From NCBI GenBank assembly GCA_005408345.1, contig SEMN01000092.1, positions 992,001 through 1,056,000 of the forward strand: DNA of 64,000 nucleotides, given 5' to 3'. The DNA is from Macquaria australasica. Taxonomy: Eukaryota > Chordata > Actinopteri > Centrarchiformes > Percichthyidae. The translations under genes were made by a program, and so were the position numbers. This document shows positions 49,427-60,519 of the stretch, in pieces. The notes below the pieces were generated by a model, which was given only the letters and a program-made list of their open reading frames with translations, did not search any database and was not told the origin of the DNA. Position 1 is the stretch's first letter. Each line of letters begins with the position of its first letter.

Positions 49427-52400
49427 AGTGACGTTGCCCACGTCAGTTCTCTTTTGCATCTGTCATGGTTGTTTTCTCGTACACTGTGACCTAAATACAG
49501 TGAAATGTCAGCCATGTTTGTCCAGCTAACTACATACATAAGCTGACAGATCAGCTGTATGTTTTCATATGTTCTTCACATTCCACTTCACTTGTTCAAC
49601 TAGAGGCGGGTTGACAAAAAAGAGGCAGGTTCATCCGAGAACCACATCACCCCGATCAGAAGAGATTCTTCTCCTGTTCACCGTAGCCAATGGCAGAGAC
49701 ACGTCCCACTACGGGCAAAGGCACATGCAGAGTCGAGCCGACACGCCACGGGGCAAAGGCAGTGAGGCCAAAAGAGTAGTCATGCATTTCCCCTGACTCA
49801 CTGCCTTGTCTCATCTCATGTTTTATTAATATCATGCAGCTTATTGACTATGCACTCCACTAGTTGTTGTTTTATTTTTTTTATTTATTTTTTTTGTAAC
49901 CGTTAAGACCAGGCGACATATTTCGAAATAACCAAATATACATTTTTTTTAATTTATTCTAGGAGTGTTGCTCCTTGCGCGTGAGTTAAATGTGAATCCC
50001 TGCCGTTTCTCTCTCTTCTCCGATTCTGGGTTCACGTGTAGCAGAAATTCCTCTGATTTGACAAATGTGGCATGGAGTGGTGGAAAGGGGCCGCTGGCTG
50101 TGCCTTCACGCGTGCTTAAGCTCCAATTTATTCTGTCCTGTACCTTAGAGCTGGGCTTAAAAGAGAATGGAGAAATTAAGGAAGTTCGCTCCTTTCCCTT
50201 TCAACTGCGCAGATTCACTAGAGATCATCATATATGGAGACGAGCCCAGGAACATTATAAATTCCGTTTTCTCCTGACACAACACGCAGCCCATCCTGGT
50301 TTATATATATACACACTATGTTGGAGTGCATGTGGAGCTATCATGTACAGATGTATATTCAGTTTCAATGCTTCCTTTTAATGCGTGTATGTGGGTGTGT
50401 ATCTGCAAGTGTGTATGCACATATGTGTGTGCGCGTGTGTGTTTTGAGATCTGTGCCTCTCTGCTTTGCCTCAGTTCAAAAGGGTTTAGTCCCGACAACG
50501 TGATGTCGGGCTGCGTCAGCTCCACCAATCCCAGCCTGGATAGCAACATTAGCAGCCAATCAGAAACTCCCAGCAGCCTTTGCTGTGTGCCCTCTTTCCA
50601 TATTCAGCAACACTAGTCTCAATCTGCTGGCTTCCGTGGGATGTTGCATAAAGACCCCCCATCCAACACGCTCCCAAATTATAAGTTTCTCATGTCAGGG
50701 CAACTCTTCAGTAACATACCTTCACACATGTGATCATGGAAACACTCGAGCACTGATGAACTCTCAACAGTCCAAGTGACATCTGCATGTCAGAGGGCAA
50801 CAGCAGTTCTGCTTCATCGTCCGGGTTGAAAACATGATGTGATGTCTTTAGAATGATCACTGTGGAGATGCAAACACATCTTGCTGTTCTTTCACATGCT
50901 GCAGATCAATTGCACACACATTTCCATACACAAGCATACTGTTCACTTCACATTATGCACAAATGCTCATTATGCCTACTCATAGACAGCTTTACTCCAT
51001 TTGTGTGAATAAGCAGAACACACACGCACACATACATACACATACTGTGCATGTAGAGGGTGCACACAGCTGCACCACTGGCATGTCAGTTGGTTTATTG
51101 GATACTTCCTTGTTACAGAATGTAGGCCCCGTTTCACTCACTGTATCCCCTGTCCTTTTAGCTCCCAGTGGAGGATAGAAGCGTCTTATCTGGCCACTTC
51201 TGGTCACCTCTGTCCCTCTTCTCCCCTTTTCTGTGATTTCTTATGCCTCCTTTCTCTTCCGCCCTTCAGTTCCTTCCCCCATCCATTTTTCCACATTGTT
51301 TCTCAGTTTCCCGCTCTCCTCCTGTCCCCCCCATCTCACCTGCACCCCCCCACCCCTGTCCTCTTTGCAGTGAGCGGAGCGGAGGGGCGAGTGAGTGAGC
51401 AAACGGCCTGGAGCCCGTCAGCACATCCGCAGAGCAGCGCAGTGAGTCGACCGCTCCCCGAGGCCATCCGCTCATCACACAAACACACTCGCATCCACTC
51501 ACTCCACTTTTATCTCTTAGTCACTCTCTCTTCCCTGCTCCTCACCCCCCCTTCCCTTTCCCCGTTCTCCCATCTCTTCCTCTGCTCCCCTCCTCCTCCT
51601 CATCCCCTCCGCCACCCTTCATCTTAACAACCGAGGCTTTCCCCCTCCTCTTTGTTTACTCCTCATCTCTTTTCCTGTCCTTTCCTTCCTCTTCCCTTGT
51701 TCCCTCCATCCTCTCTATTTTTTTGAGGCCATGCAGTATTTATGGTGTGGGCTGCTGATGCTGCGTCAGTGAACAGGCATCACAGGCATACAGCGATAGA
51801 CACAAAAAGACAAATGCACAGCTAAAATGGCCGAGGCGGCTGTCCTCATTTGATAACGTCTGCACGTACATGCACGCTCACCCTTGTAAGTAGACATTGG
51901 TGGAGTCACACGGTAGAAAAGAGATGTATTACATGTCTATTCAATAGATAACTGCAACTGCCATTTTTATTAATTTGAGCTTTTTCTTTTTTGTTATTTT
52001 TGTAAGCTGCGTTGTGTAGTCGCTGCATAGGGTACACACCCTGTCTTAAGCTACAAAAACAGCTTATCACACATACGCACGCATGGATAGGGTCAGATCA
52101 CAAAATATACATGTCTTCCATCTGCCAAGTCACGCTGGTGGCAGTTACTTTCAAAATTAGCATGAATATTCCTTTATGTAATATCATCACCCCAGCTGGC
52201 TGTGACACACGCCAATTCCCTGTTGGGGTACCCCCACGTCCCCCTATGTCACCACATCCCTCAATTTAAGGATGCTCCAGCCATCTAAAGCCAAACCCCG
52301 CAGGAGCTGACCTTGACCCCTGACCTGTGACCTCTGCCACCCCCACACTTCTAACCCAACCCCTTCCCTCTGCACTGGTTGGCTGAGAATGGCGTGCTCA

Positions 52401-53980
52401 TTACCAGGTGTCAGTTATTACACTCTCACACACACTGACAGCCCTAATTTATGGAGATTGCGGCACGTGTGTGCACACTGTGGGGGTTGAGTTATGTGTA
52501 TCCATTTGATTATGTTGAAGTTATATGTTTTATAACTTGGAAGTCTGTTTGCTTTCGTTAGATTTTTTGTTCACCTTGCATGGAAATAAATATACTCTCT
52601 CCGATAAGAACCTAATTGAAACAATATGGAAGAAATAAAACGGAAAAGGAGGGGGGAAAAGAAGTAGTGATAAGGAAGATAGCAAAAAACAAAGATGGTT
52701 ACAACTTCAAAAAAACAAATACATTATCCCAACCTGAGCTTTGATTGTTGATTAGAGGCAGAGACCTCAACATCAGTGTTTTGCATAATAATGACTGATA
52801 GATAAAACACCAAATAACACACAAATGCACACAGAGCCTAATTTTGTCATTTGAGTGTTGGAAAATTGAGTTGACATCACACAAAATCATATGAACTATA
52901 TTAAAAGGTTTTTGCTCTGAATTAAGATGTGCAACATTTGAAAAATTAGTACTCTTACAAACATATCGCCTACAGGGAAGTGAAACTGACAGAAAATTAA
53001 AAAGAAGTTATAGTAATATCAGTATTAAATTTGGAGCAATGATCATTGGATAATATTTCTGTTTACTTCATTTTGAAATTATGTGATATGTAAACTTGAT
53101 AGAAATTCCCAAGTCTGTGTGTTAGTTGTGAGAGCAATTGAAGGTTATGATAGAAATGTTCTATGTATTTTTGCATCATTTGCTGACCTGAACACTATCT
53201 AAAGTAAAGCCGAAGCAGTGGCTTTTTTTTTTTTTTTTCGTGACCAAACATCACATGATATCACAGATTTAAATACGGGGAACTTAACTACTGCTCTCAT
53301 CCGGACTGATTTGAGTACAACAGTGGAACAAGCTCTACTTGTTAGATTTAGATGCAGCTAAAAATAAACAGCGTAAGGGCCAGAATCACAGTGCTCTGAC
53401 AACATGCCCAGAACCATGAAGTGATCATGTTAGAGAGCACTGCTCCAGTAGAGAAAATAGAAGCTAAGGAGGGAGATAAAACAGAGTTTTAAAAGAGATG
53501 ACTAGTTACTGCAGTAATCTACACGATGTGCATGTACACCTTAGAGTCATATATACACACACACATGCACGCACATGCACAGTGCTGTTGCCAAGGCACA
53601 CACAGTTCCGCTGTTGGTTTAAGGATGCCTCCGTATGTGTAGTGTCACCATCTGACAGCCAGCAGAGCACCGCTTTCTGTTTTGCTCTGTATGTTTGCAT
53701 ATGTCACATATTCACTCCCCTTAGTATATATATTCTGTGTGTGTGTGTGTGTGTTTTTGCACGTGCAGGCGAGTGTACGTGTGTGTCCGCTGGGGATGCT
53801 CTCACCATCCCATCTCCGTACTCTGCCTCTGTCTCCAGCGCGTCAGGAGCGGCTTACATAAGAACAGGGCAAAAATAGCAGCTGAGAGGGGAGAGGAGGA
53901 GAGAGGGCTCTGCTGGCACGCACACAGTCATAACGGGACTGCGGGGCACGGCACAACCCAAGTGCTATCACGCACAAACA

Positions 53981-54021
<41 letters not shown>

Positions 54022-55518
54022 AGAGAGAGGGAGAGAGAGAGGGAAGACTGCAGTTATCAGTATTTATTTGTGGTGTACTTTTCTGACAGAATAGTAGAAA
54101 TAACGATTGCTGGTCAGACTCCATCAGCGTGAAGATCACCAAATAATCCCTGCTGATGTTTCAGCTTGGGCACAGGGCAGGGTGAGGGTTCTCTTTCTAG
54201 ACCTGAAGTGGGTGAACAAGTATTACATCGTGTGACAGTGTAGGGAAATGCAGGTAGGGGGTAGGAATAAAGAGGTAAAAAGAAGAAGAAGAAGAAGAAA
54301 GAAATTACATTAGATTGTTCATTAGTGCTCACTCTGCTGCAGTCTAATTGGTACCCACTGCCAAGTGCAGTAATTCTGAATTCACTTCAAATGTTTTTCC
54401 TCCACGCTCAGAAGGATGCAAAAAGTCACCAATTACACAGAAACATTTCTTAATTGCGGACACTGACAATAGCTTGACTGCTGAAATGTTTATTCTTTTG
54501 TCTCTGTAATGAAATGTTTTTTTTGCCTCATCTGCAATCTTTTCTTGTCTATCTTTACATCTATTTGAATGCTGAGTGCCCTCCTGAAATCCAGAGGGAG
54601 TGAGGGAGCTGAAAGAGACAGAGGAGAAGGAGGGACAGTACGTAAAGAGGTGGAGAGGTGAGGCTAATCTGAGCTCTTACAGTTGTAAACGGATGAAGGA
54701 TCATTGTGTAAAAAGACGGGAGAATAAGCCGAGGTCAGGCCTCCGGTTCTGTAGAGGGGCAGGAAAAAGGGGACACATTTAAAGCGGGACACGCACCGGT
54801 ACAGCGCTCTCACTCTTTGCCGGCCTATAATTTCTGCCTCTGTCTCTTCATCTTCTCCTCCCTCCTTACCAGTTTTTCATAGCAGCCAGCTTCCCTTTTA
54901 ATCTGATTACCTTCTTACTGTTACATCTCTTTTTTTTTTTTTGCCTACAACTTAAGTCTGGCTTTGCGTCGTGCCTCCCCACCCCTTAACCACACGTATG
55001 GACACACGTACAGTAAATGCACGTGTGGTTAGAGTGACTAATGAATGGAAGTTGGAAGGAAATTCGTTGGGGGGGGGGGGGGGTACAGCCACAGACAGAA
55101 AGTGAATATGCACGATTCGCAGAAGGAAATCGTGATGGTGAAGTTGGAAGTGGGAGAAATAGCAGGCTTTTATCCCCAACTGCCAGCAGGGACAAGCTAA
55201 GTGGTACCAATTTTTTTTTTTTTTTGCGTGCAAGGGTAAACACTGGAAAAGATTTTACAGAGTTGCAAGAAATCTCAGCGGGTTTAAACACAACAAGCCC
55301 AAAAAGTGTATGCATGTACATTTGTGTACGCAGGTTTGTGTACGAATGTCTGTTGGAGAGAGTAGCTAGTCCCTCTGAGACTTGAGATACCCTACCACCC
55401 TCCCACTGATTTTGGCTTCCATTAGTGTTAAAAGGGCTACTTTTTAATTTTCTGATTTTGGCGGGGGGGATTAATTCATATTTTTGGCTTTGTGGGCATA
55501 GGTCAGTGAGCCTGAGAA

Positions 55519-55557
<39 letters not shown>

Positions 55558-56260
55558 GTGTGACCCCGTAGCCCCTCCCATTCGGTCCACCCCCCCATTA
55601 CCCTCTGCTTTCAGAGGCAAGGCTCTCATGCATAATGCAGAGAGAACAGGGAGGCTCTCATTAATAATTACTGCCGCCTTTGATGGATGGAGAAAATAAC
55701 GAAGGGGGCTGTTAAAAATGGAGAGAGCGAGAGAGAGACGTCGGAGGCGGGAGGGGCGAATCAAAGTTTTTTTTGGGTGGTATTTGTTGCTATTGTAGTT
55801 CTTTGAGGACTGAATGCTTATGGGGTTGGATTTGGACTTAGTATAGTCAAAACCTAGGCTGATGTTTTGGATGGTGTTAATATTTTGATCAGGGAGTAAC
55901 TCTTCCTCTGATGGTGGAAGGATCTCTGAAGATGTGATGAATCTTAATTGTCTTTGTGTTGGAAGCAGATACTACCACTCAAGGGTGTTTGTCTCTTGAC
56001 TTTTCTCTGATATCTCATATCATTAACCATTTCTTTGTGCTGAAAAGCCTTTGTCGTCTTTACTTTTTTATATGAAATATTAAGCTTCTACTTTTCCTGT
56101 AAGGTAGAAAATACATTCTTTGTTCCGCTGTAAAATAGCTTTAATAAGATCACAGCAGTCAGACCAGTAGTTTCATGATATATGATGTTGGTTTTGCTCT
56201 CATAATTAATATGAATATTTTATCCATACATGATCTTGCACATGTATATGCAAGCATAGC

Positions 56261-56329
<69 letters not shown>

Positions 56330-59300
56330 TTGGGCTGGTCAGGACCTCGGGGTCAGCAGGGAAGGTCAGAGGGAACAGCAAAGCTACAAAACCCCTGCCA
56401 GCCAGCCAATCCGAGTAAAGGCTCTGGTGGACAGCCAATGGCGGAGTGGCTCGGTGGCCTTTGATGGAGGGACCACCATTAGCCTCGTCACTGAACTGAA
56501 CAGCGCTGGGGGCAAGATGGCCAACATCCAACACTGCAGAGATGGAGGGAAAAAGGGTGAGGGTAGAGACGGATGCAGAGGCAGAGGGAGACAAATGAGA
56601 GAGTGGGTTTAATTGCAAATGGTACAAAATAGACAAAATAAATGGAAAGAAGTTGAATTAGAGAATACATGTTTATGAAATGGTAGAATATGAAATCAGG
56701 GATGCTTATAATCACATTAGCGGCATGGCTCTAGGGATGGCAATGTTGGTCTGTAGGTGGGTCCACACTCTGGTCCAGACAGAAATATCTCAACAACTAT
56801 TAGATGGATTTCCATGAAATTTAGTACATACATTCACATCCCCCTCATGATGAATTGTAATAATTTTGGTGGTCCTGACTTCTCACATAGTGGCATCACC
56901 AGGTCAAAATGTGTTAAATACTCTAGTTTATGACCAAATACCTACAAAACTAACGACATTCCCATCAGCCTCAAGTCTACTTAGTTTGTTTAGTGCTAAT
57001 TAGCAAATGTTAGCATGCTAATACGCTAAACTAAGATGGTGAACATGGTAAATATTATACCTGCTAAACCTCAGCATATTGGCATTGTCATTGTGTCATG
57101 GCACAGGTAGAATTGGTAAAATTATTTGCTGTTAGGTCTAGGGGAGTGTAAAGATACACTGGATGCCTGTGGTTGCCTTTCATGAGCCCCGGGGAGGTCA
57201 ACTCTCTTTCCGCAGTTGTTCCACTCATCTCCTCGCTTGCTCTTGCCGCTCCAGTCCTCATGTCACCAACTGTGCACCGAGTTTGCCGTTGGTTACAGTT
57301 CAGACTGAAGCTAAACCAAAGTACTTCAGGAATGAGGGTATCATTCATGGTCCATCACGGTCTCAACGGCGGTCAGCAGCCCGCAACACTCCTCTCTCCG
57401 TCCAGTATTCTCGCCTCCTGGCGTCTGACCTCTGAAAGGCTCGTATAAAGTAAGACCTACCTTCTTGGAGCTTGGCAACCAATCCAAATAACAACCTGTA
57501 GCCGTGACATTTGTGAGCATGTTGGCATTTAGCGCCATGCACCGCTGTGCTTAAGTACAGCCTCACAGAGCCACTAGCATGACTGTAGACTCTTAGTGTT
57601 GCTTATATTCTAGTTAAGATCTGTTGACGGGACCACCAAATGGAGATGGAAAAGATGTGTGTGATTGTGTTGTGATGAATTTGGCCATTTTGACTGTAAA
57701 CTACTTATATTTAAGAGGAAAGTACACACATTCTCTCTTTGTCCATTAGCTTTACTCAGGGCTGCTATGGAAGGTTTTAAATGTAAAATGCATTGCATTT
57801 TGGATGGTTAAGATGTTAAAGGGAATAAGCTTTGTACTGAACAGACTAATGATATATCTCCACAACACACTTTTTTTTTATCATATTGGAACAACTCAAG
57901 CATTTCATATTGTTGATGAAATTTTCAGTGAAGCATTCTCTGAGGCATTCAGTGTGTGTCTGAGAGCAGGCGACGTCTGCTTGTCTGCTCTGATTTGAAT
58001 GAAAACCAGGTGAATACTTAGAGCCATTATATCTGAACAGACTGTGTCACAGATAGGTTGTGACACTCTATGATGTAAGGAAACATTTAATCTAAAGAGA
58101 ACAGGGTTTGCAGATCACCGTGTCGGGGAGATGCCAGCATCTTGTGGCTCCAGCTTGTCTGCACATTTATTGAAAATCAGTTTTCTCCCACAATATAAAT
58201 AGAAAGCAACACATGAGATATTAAGAGGTGTAACGTGTACAGTATGTTGTTTGACAAAATGTAAAACATTGTAAAGCTTATATGGGCAACAGACCTCATC
58301 TCCTGAGGAAATCCGTGTTTGTTTTTTTCATCTGAGGATGTCATCTCGGCCTCATACCGGTGTACTTGACATATTTCCCTCCACTGTTAGAGTACAATAC
58401 ACTTTTCATCTCACAAACTGACTACCTTTACCAGACTTTGCAATTTAGAGAGGCATTGTTTTACTAATTTAAAGCGGCACTAATCAACATTTTATACGTT
58501 GTGGATCAAATGACTGTATAGTATGAAAGGGGTTTCTTGTAGTGACAAACTTGACTGCAGTTCCCCTCAGCTCTATGAAGCGTTTTAGCATCTTTCAGCT
58601 AATTGTTTTGGTTTTTACGGCTCGCAACTGTAGTGTTTTGGTTCCCTCTCACCGCTCTCCTCAACCCGTTTCCAGCTGCAGCAGACAGCCGTTTTCAGCA
58701 GGAAAAAAAACACTATCTGCCTAACAGAAACATAGTGAGCAACTAGCTGGTGAACATAGTGGAGCATTTAGCTGCTAAAGAGCCAGATATTTCCCTCAGG
58801 AGTTGTTGGAGAACAAAACAGAGCTAAAAGGAAAGTGAATGACTCAAGTTTGTCGGACGGTCAAAAACACGCCTCCAAATGAGTGCTAATGTGACATGAC
58901 AAAAATACGGCATACAAACAAGTTCAGAGTATTTCGACAAGCAGAATCAGCTCTTCCACTGATGTCTCCTTTGATATGTACCGCTGATCTTTGCCCCTTC
59001 ATTTTGATCGTCATTGAGCAACAGTCAGTAATAATCTGTCGTTCAGTTGAACTAAGCCACTGTCACTGTCTGCGGGCTGAAAGGCAAAGCTGTAAAAGCC
59101 TTAAAGAAGAACACACACACATGCCACTCGCCCCAGCCCATAACAGAAGGCCAAAGATTGAGAAAGACAAGGATTTAGAACGGTAGATGAAGAAATGAAT
59201 GATGCTCTTCAGTAAAGAGAAGAAACAATGGCTGAGTGGGAGAGAGAGTAAGCGATAAAGACAAGAGAGAAGCCTGCCATGGAGTGGTCCATGGATGCCA

Positions 59301-59795
59301 GAGCAGCTCAGGATTGTAGCCTCTGAAAAGCATAGACGTGATGGCAGCTGTTTGGCCTCCTAATCAAGGTACACTAGACTTGGGCCTCCTCCAAACACAC
59401 TGATGTAAAGCTGATGAAAATTTTGACAGTGCCACATAGATGACAAAGAAGAAGGAAATGCACCCACCTACATGAGCCCATACACCTACACACCGCAGGC
59501 TTCCTTAATGAAAGCCCGAATCTGCTGTGATCTTTGAATTCATTTGGCTTCATGAATTCAAGATGCCGGATGATGACATAATTGTGAAAACCTTTTACAT
59601 GCAAATGACATTGTGTCTGTGGTGATTGTGCTACTTATGCTTGTTTGCGGGGTGTCTTATTTTCCCTTTTGTGTGTGTGTTTACGCAGGTATGAGGCAGC
59701 AAAATGACCATGGTACTCAGTATCGCTCAGCCATTTACACATCCAACCCCACTCAACAGGAGCTTGCACTGAAGAGCAAAGTGGCCTTCCAGCAG
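38767..59795 (+). CDS. msra: Peptide-methionine (S)-S-oxide reductase A, 5' part (five exons, 3' end outside the window)
   Basis: Exons 38767-38839, 44665-44733, 44895-45014, 48376-48480 and 59689-59795 all join in phase and encode 158 aa. The catalytic motif GMGCFWGAE is present with the nucleophile at Cys51. QVGYAGGFTPNPTYHEVCSG, LTGHTEVVRVVF, FWESHDPTQGMRQQNDHGTQ and YRSAIY follow as in human MSRA. The enzyme reduces the S-epimer of methionine sulfoxide using thioredoxin. The start MADETQLPSRDRALKGSQEK aligns with the human ALPGRKEQ stretch but lacks the human mitochondrial presequence, so this form should be cytosolic or nuclear. The final part (about 50 aa, with FYYAEDYHQQYL and the resolving cysteines) was not found before 64000, so the gene is cut by the window edge. 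Confidence 0.95.
41024..41253 (+). repeat. Teleost interspersed repeat (GGGCAGCACTGTGGC ... ATGGATGGAT)
   Basis: Begins GGGCAGCACTGTGGCTTACT, contains GTGGAGTTTGTATGTTCTCC and GTGGGTTTCCATCCCACAG, and ends AAGCGGTAAAGAAAATGGAT. These are the diagnostic blocks of a very common teleost repeat with a tRNA-like head. The copy lacks part of the middle. Confidence 0.85.
44211..44262 (+). CDS. msra: Candidate alternative first exon of msra encoding a mitochondrial presequence
   Basis: An ATG with a strong context (A at -3, G at +4) opens MAKIRTALSLLARPFPA and one further base, then meets GTGAGG, a usable donor. The exon is 17 codons plus one base, the same phase as regular exon 1, so splicing to 44665 reads straight into HKHAVNGN. 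The peptide is basic, leucine-rich and free of acidic residues, as expected for a mitochondrial targeting sequence. The regular exon 1 has none, and human MSRA is partly mitochondrial. Against it: the exon ends CTC rather than CAG, and the frame also continues to a TAG at 44337 as a 42-codon reading frame. Inference only; no transcript evidence. Confidence 0.4.
44665..44733 (+). CDS. msra: msra coding exon 2
   Basis: A GTTTCCCTTCACAG acceptor and a TTTG/GTGAGA donor bound 69 nt reading KHAVNGNPTVEPFPEGMETI and MF; human MSRA has KHHVNGNRTVEPFPEG. Confidence 0.95.
44895..45014 (+). CDS. msra: msra coding exon 3 (catalytic cysteine)
   Basis: 120 nt between a TTTTATGTCCAG acceptor and a CTCAG/GTAATA donor. 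It encodes GMGCFWGAERLFWWLSGVFS and the QVGYAGGFTPNPTYHEVC block, holding the catalytic Cys and the substrate-pocket Phe-Trp. Confidence 0.96.
46795..46960 (+). repeat. Teleost interspersed-repeat fragment
   Basis: The stretch CTGAAGTGTCCTTCAGCAAA followed by ACATTGAATCTCTAACAG and GTGGTGCTGGTCTGCATCA resembles the 'GAGTGTCCTTGAGCAAGACACTGAA...' block of a common teleost repeat. The fragment is degraded. Confidence 0.55.
47088..47464 (+). mobile_element. Possible solo LTR
   Basis: 377 bp bounded by TGTGAC and GTCACA, short inverted ends typical of LTRs. A TATA-like CTATAAAAGC lies at 47230-47239 and an AATAAA polyadenylation signal at 47411-47416, in the expected order. I see no 5 bp target-site duplication (CTGGC on the left, TTATT on the right), so the limits or the identity may be wrong. 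Confidence 0.4.
48020..48072. repeat. (TC)n/(TCTG)n compound microsatellite
   Basis: A TC tract of about 20 bp passes directly into about nine TCTG units and then a C run. Confidence 0.95.
48376..48480 (+). CDS. msra: msra coding exon 4
   Basis: 105 nt between a TTCTCCTTTAG acceptor and an ACAAG/GTAGCA donor, reading LTGHTEVVRVVFSPKDISLE and KLLKRFWESHDPTQ. Confidence 0.96.
49384..49424. repeat. (AC)n microsatellite
   Basis: About 20 AC units in msra intron 4. Confidence 0.97.
53985..54019. repeat. (CA)n microsatellite followed by (GA)n
   Basis: About 17 CA units pass into GAGAGAGAGGGAGAGAGAGA. Confidence 0.96.
55522..55561. repeat. (TG)n microsatellite
   Basis: About 20 TG units with one CG interruption near the right end. 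Confidence 0.96.
55590..55760. promoter_or_regulatory. Candidate regulatory tract in msra intron 4
   Basis: A dense block reading CTCTCATTAATAATTACTGC (55651-55670) and CGCCTTTGATGGATGG joins a homeodomain core to a TCF/LEF-type TTTGATG within 30 bp. It stands out from the microsatellite-rich surroundings. The role is inferred from motifs only. Confidence 0.3.
56265..56329. repeat. (TG)32 microsatellite
   Basis: The longest uninterrupted TG tract in the window, about 65 bp. Confidence 0.97.
56733..57095 (+). repeat. Teleost interspersed repeat, left part of a split copy
   Basis: Blocks GGTGGGTCCACACTCTGG, ATATCTCAACAACTATTAGA, GCTAATTAGCAAATGTTAGC and GCTAAACTAAGATGGTGAAC are hallmark sequences of a very abundant percomorph repeat. 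The copy breaks off at CATTGTG (57089-57095) and resumes at 57508. Confidence 0.85.
57096..57507. mobile_element. 412 bp non-autonomous terminal-inverted-repeat element nested in an older repeat
   Basis: The left end TCATGGCACAGG (57096-57107) and the right end CCTGTAGCCGTGA (57495-57507) are near-perfect inverted repeats (12 of 13 positions allowing one gap and one mismatch). The element is flanked by CATTGTG and CATTTGTG, a near target-site duplication of 7-8 bp. Removing it restores the host repeat. No transposase is encoded. A 7-8 bp duplication fits hAT-like or related superfamilies, but the TCA terminus is not one I can place. Confidence 0.65.
57508..57606 (+). repeat. Teleost interspersed repeat, right part of the split copy
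   Basis: It continues the family with GTGAGCATGTTGGCATTTAG, GCTTAAGTACAGCCTCACAG and GACTGTAGACTCTTAGTGTT, the usual 3' end of the repeat that starts at 56733. Confidence 0.85.
58470..58895 (+). repeat. Teleost interspersed repeat (AGCGGCACTAATCAACATTT family)
   Basis: It runs from TTAAAGCGGCACTAATCAAC through CCCTCTCACCGCTCTCCTCA, GCAGACAGCCGTTTTCAGCA and GAGCCAGATATTTCCCTCAG to ACGCCTCCAAATGAGTGC. I recognise the order of these blocks from many percomorph loci. There is no long open frame. Confidence 0.8.
59689..59795 (+). CDS. msra: msra coding exon 5
   Basis: 107 nt between a TGTTTACGCAG acceptor and a CAGCAG/GTACAA donor, encoding GMRQQNDHGTQYRSAIYTSN and PTQQELALKSKVAFQQ. It ends in phase 0. 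The intron before it is about 11 kb. Confidence 0.96.
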
Positions 59796-60505
59796 GTACA
59801 ATACCCACACACTTTCATTATGCCATTTTCTTAAGCATGGTGTTACATATAACTAACCTGTGTGTGAGGTAAGGTACTATCTGTTGCAAAAGTGTTAAAA
59901 GATGTGAATAATGGTTAACTTTGTTTTTTAATTTGCTGTTCAGGCATTGCCCCAATCATTCCCGTTAAAGGACTACAGTTGTGTAGTAACAAAATGAGAA
60001 TTATCAGATTGAACAAAACATAATTTTGTCATCATTTCAAATAACCTTTTTTGGCCTTTAAGCAGAGCTGAGCTGTAGTTTGGAGTTGCCCCAGTTGTTT
60101 GAATAACAATTAAAAGCCAGTTTCTGGAGTGGTGACCTCTTAGAGTTTGATGCTGTTTAGTTAAGCAAAGCCACCTCTGTTTAGTTGATCCCCATCTACA
60201 TCCAATCGGTGACACCCTCTTTCTTAACCTGAAAGAGGGGAAGAGGTTCGATAGGTCATCAAAACTAATTTTCTAAAGCTCGTCCTTTCAGTGGCACACG
60301 CACCCCCCTTTTGTTCTTTCATCCATCTGTCCGTCCATCCATCCATTAGTCCGTTGATCCCTGCATCAGTTTGGTTTGTTCGTCTCTTCCCTCTCTATAT
60401 GGTGTTCATGGACAAGCTGGCAGGGGGCAGAGGGGAGCAAATTATGATCGTCATGGTTACTTAGGGCTCCCGGGGTCAGCGGTCACGGGCCACGGGGGCT
60501 GCCGT

Positions 60506-60519
60506 GTTGCCGTGGCAAC
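60506..60519. promoter_or_regulatory. Perfect RFX X-box palindrome
   Basis: GTTGCCGTGGCAAC is an exact inverted repeat of GTTGCC with a 2 bp spacer, the optimal RFX-family binding site used in ciliary and neural enhancers. It sits in a GC-rich patch (about 60460-60560) inside msra intron 5. Confidence 0.6.

Larger units (their letters stand above)
48481..59688 (+). other. msra intron 4
   Basis: 11.2 kb. It contains (AC)n tracts at 49384-49424, 53985-54019, 55522-55561 and 56265-56329, a G run (55069-55082), the nested repeat at 56733-57606, another repeat at 58470-58895, and non-repetitive tracts at 49940-50290 and 55590-55760. Confidence 0.75.

Noticed and set aside
57163..57448. 90-codon open frames inside the nested element
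   Set aside because: They overlap one another in different frames within a non-autonomous element and show no transposase motif.
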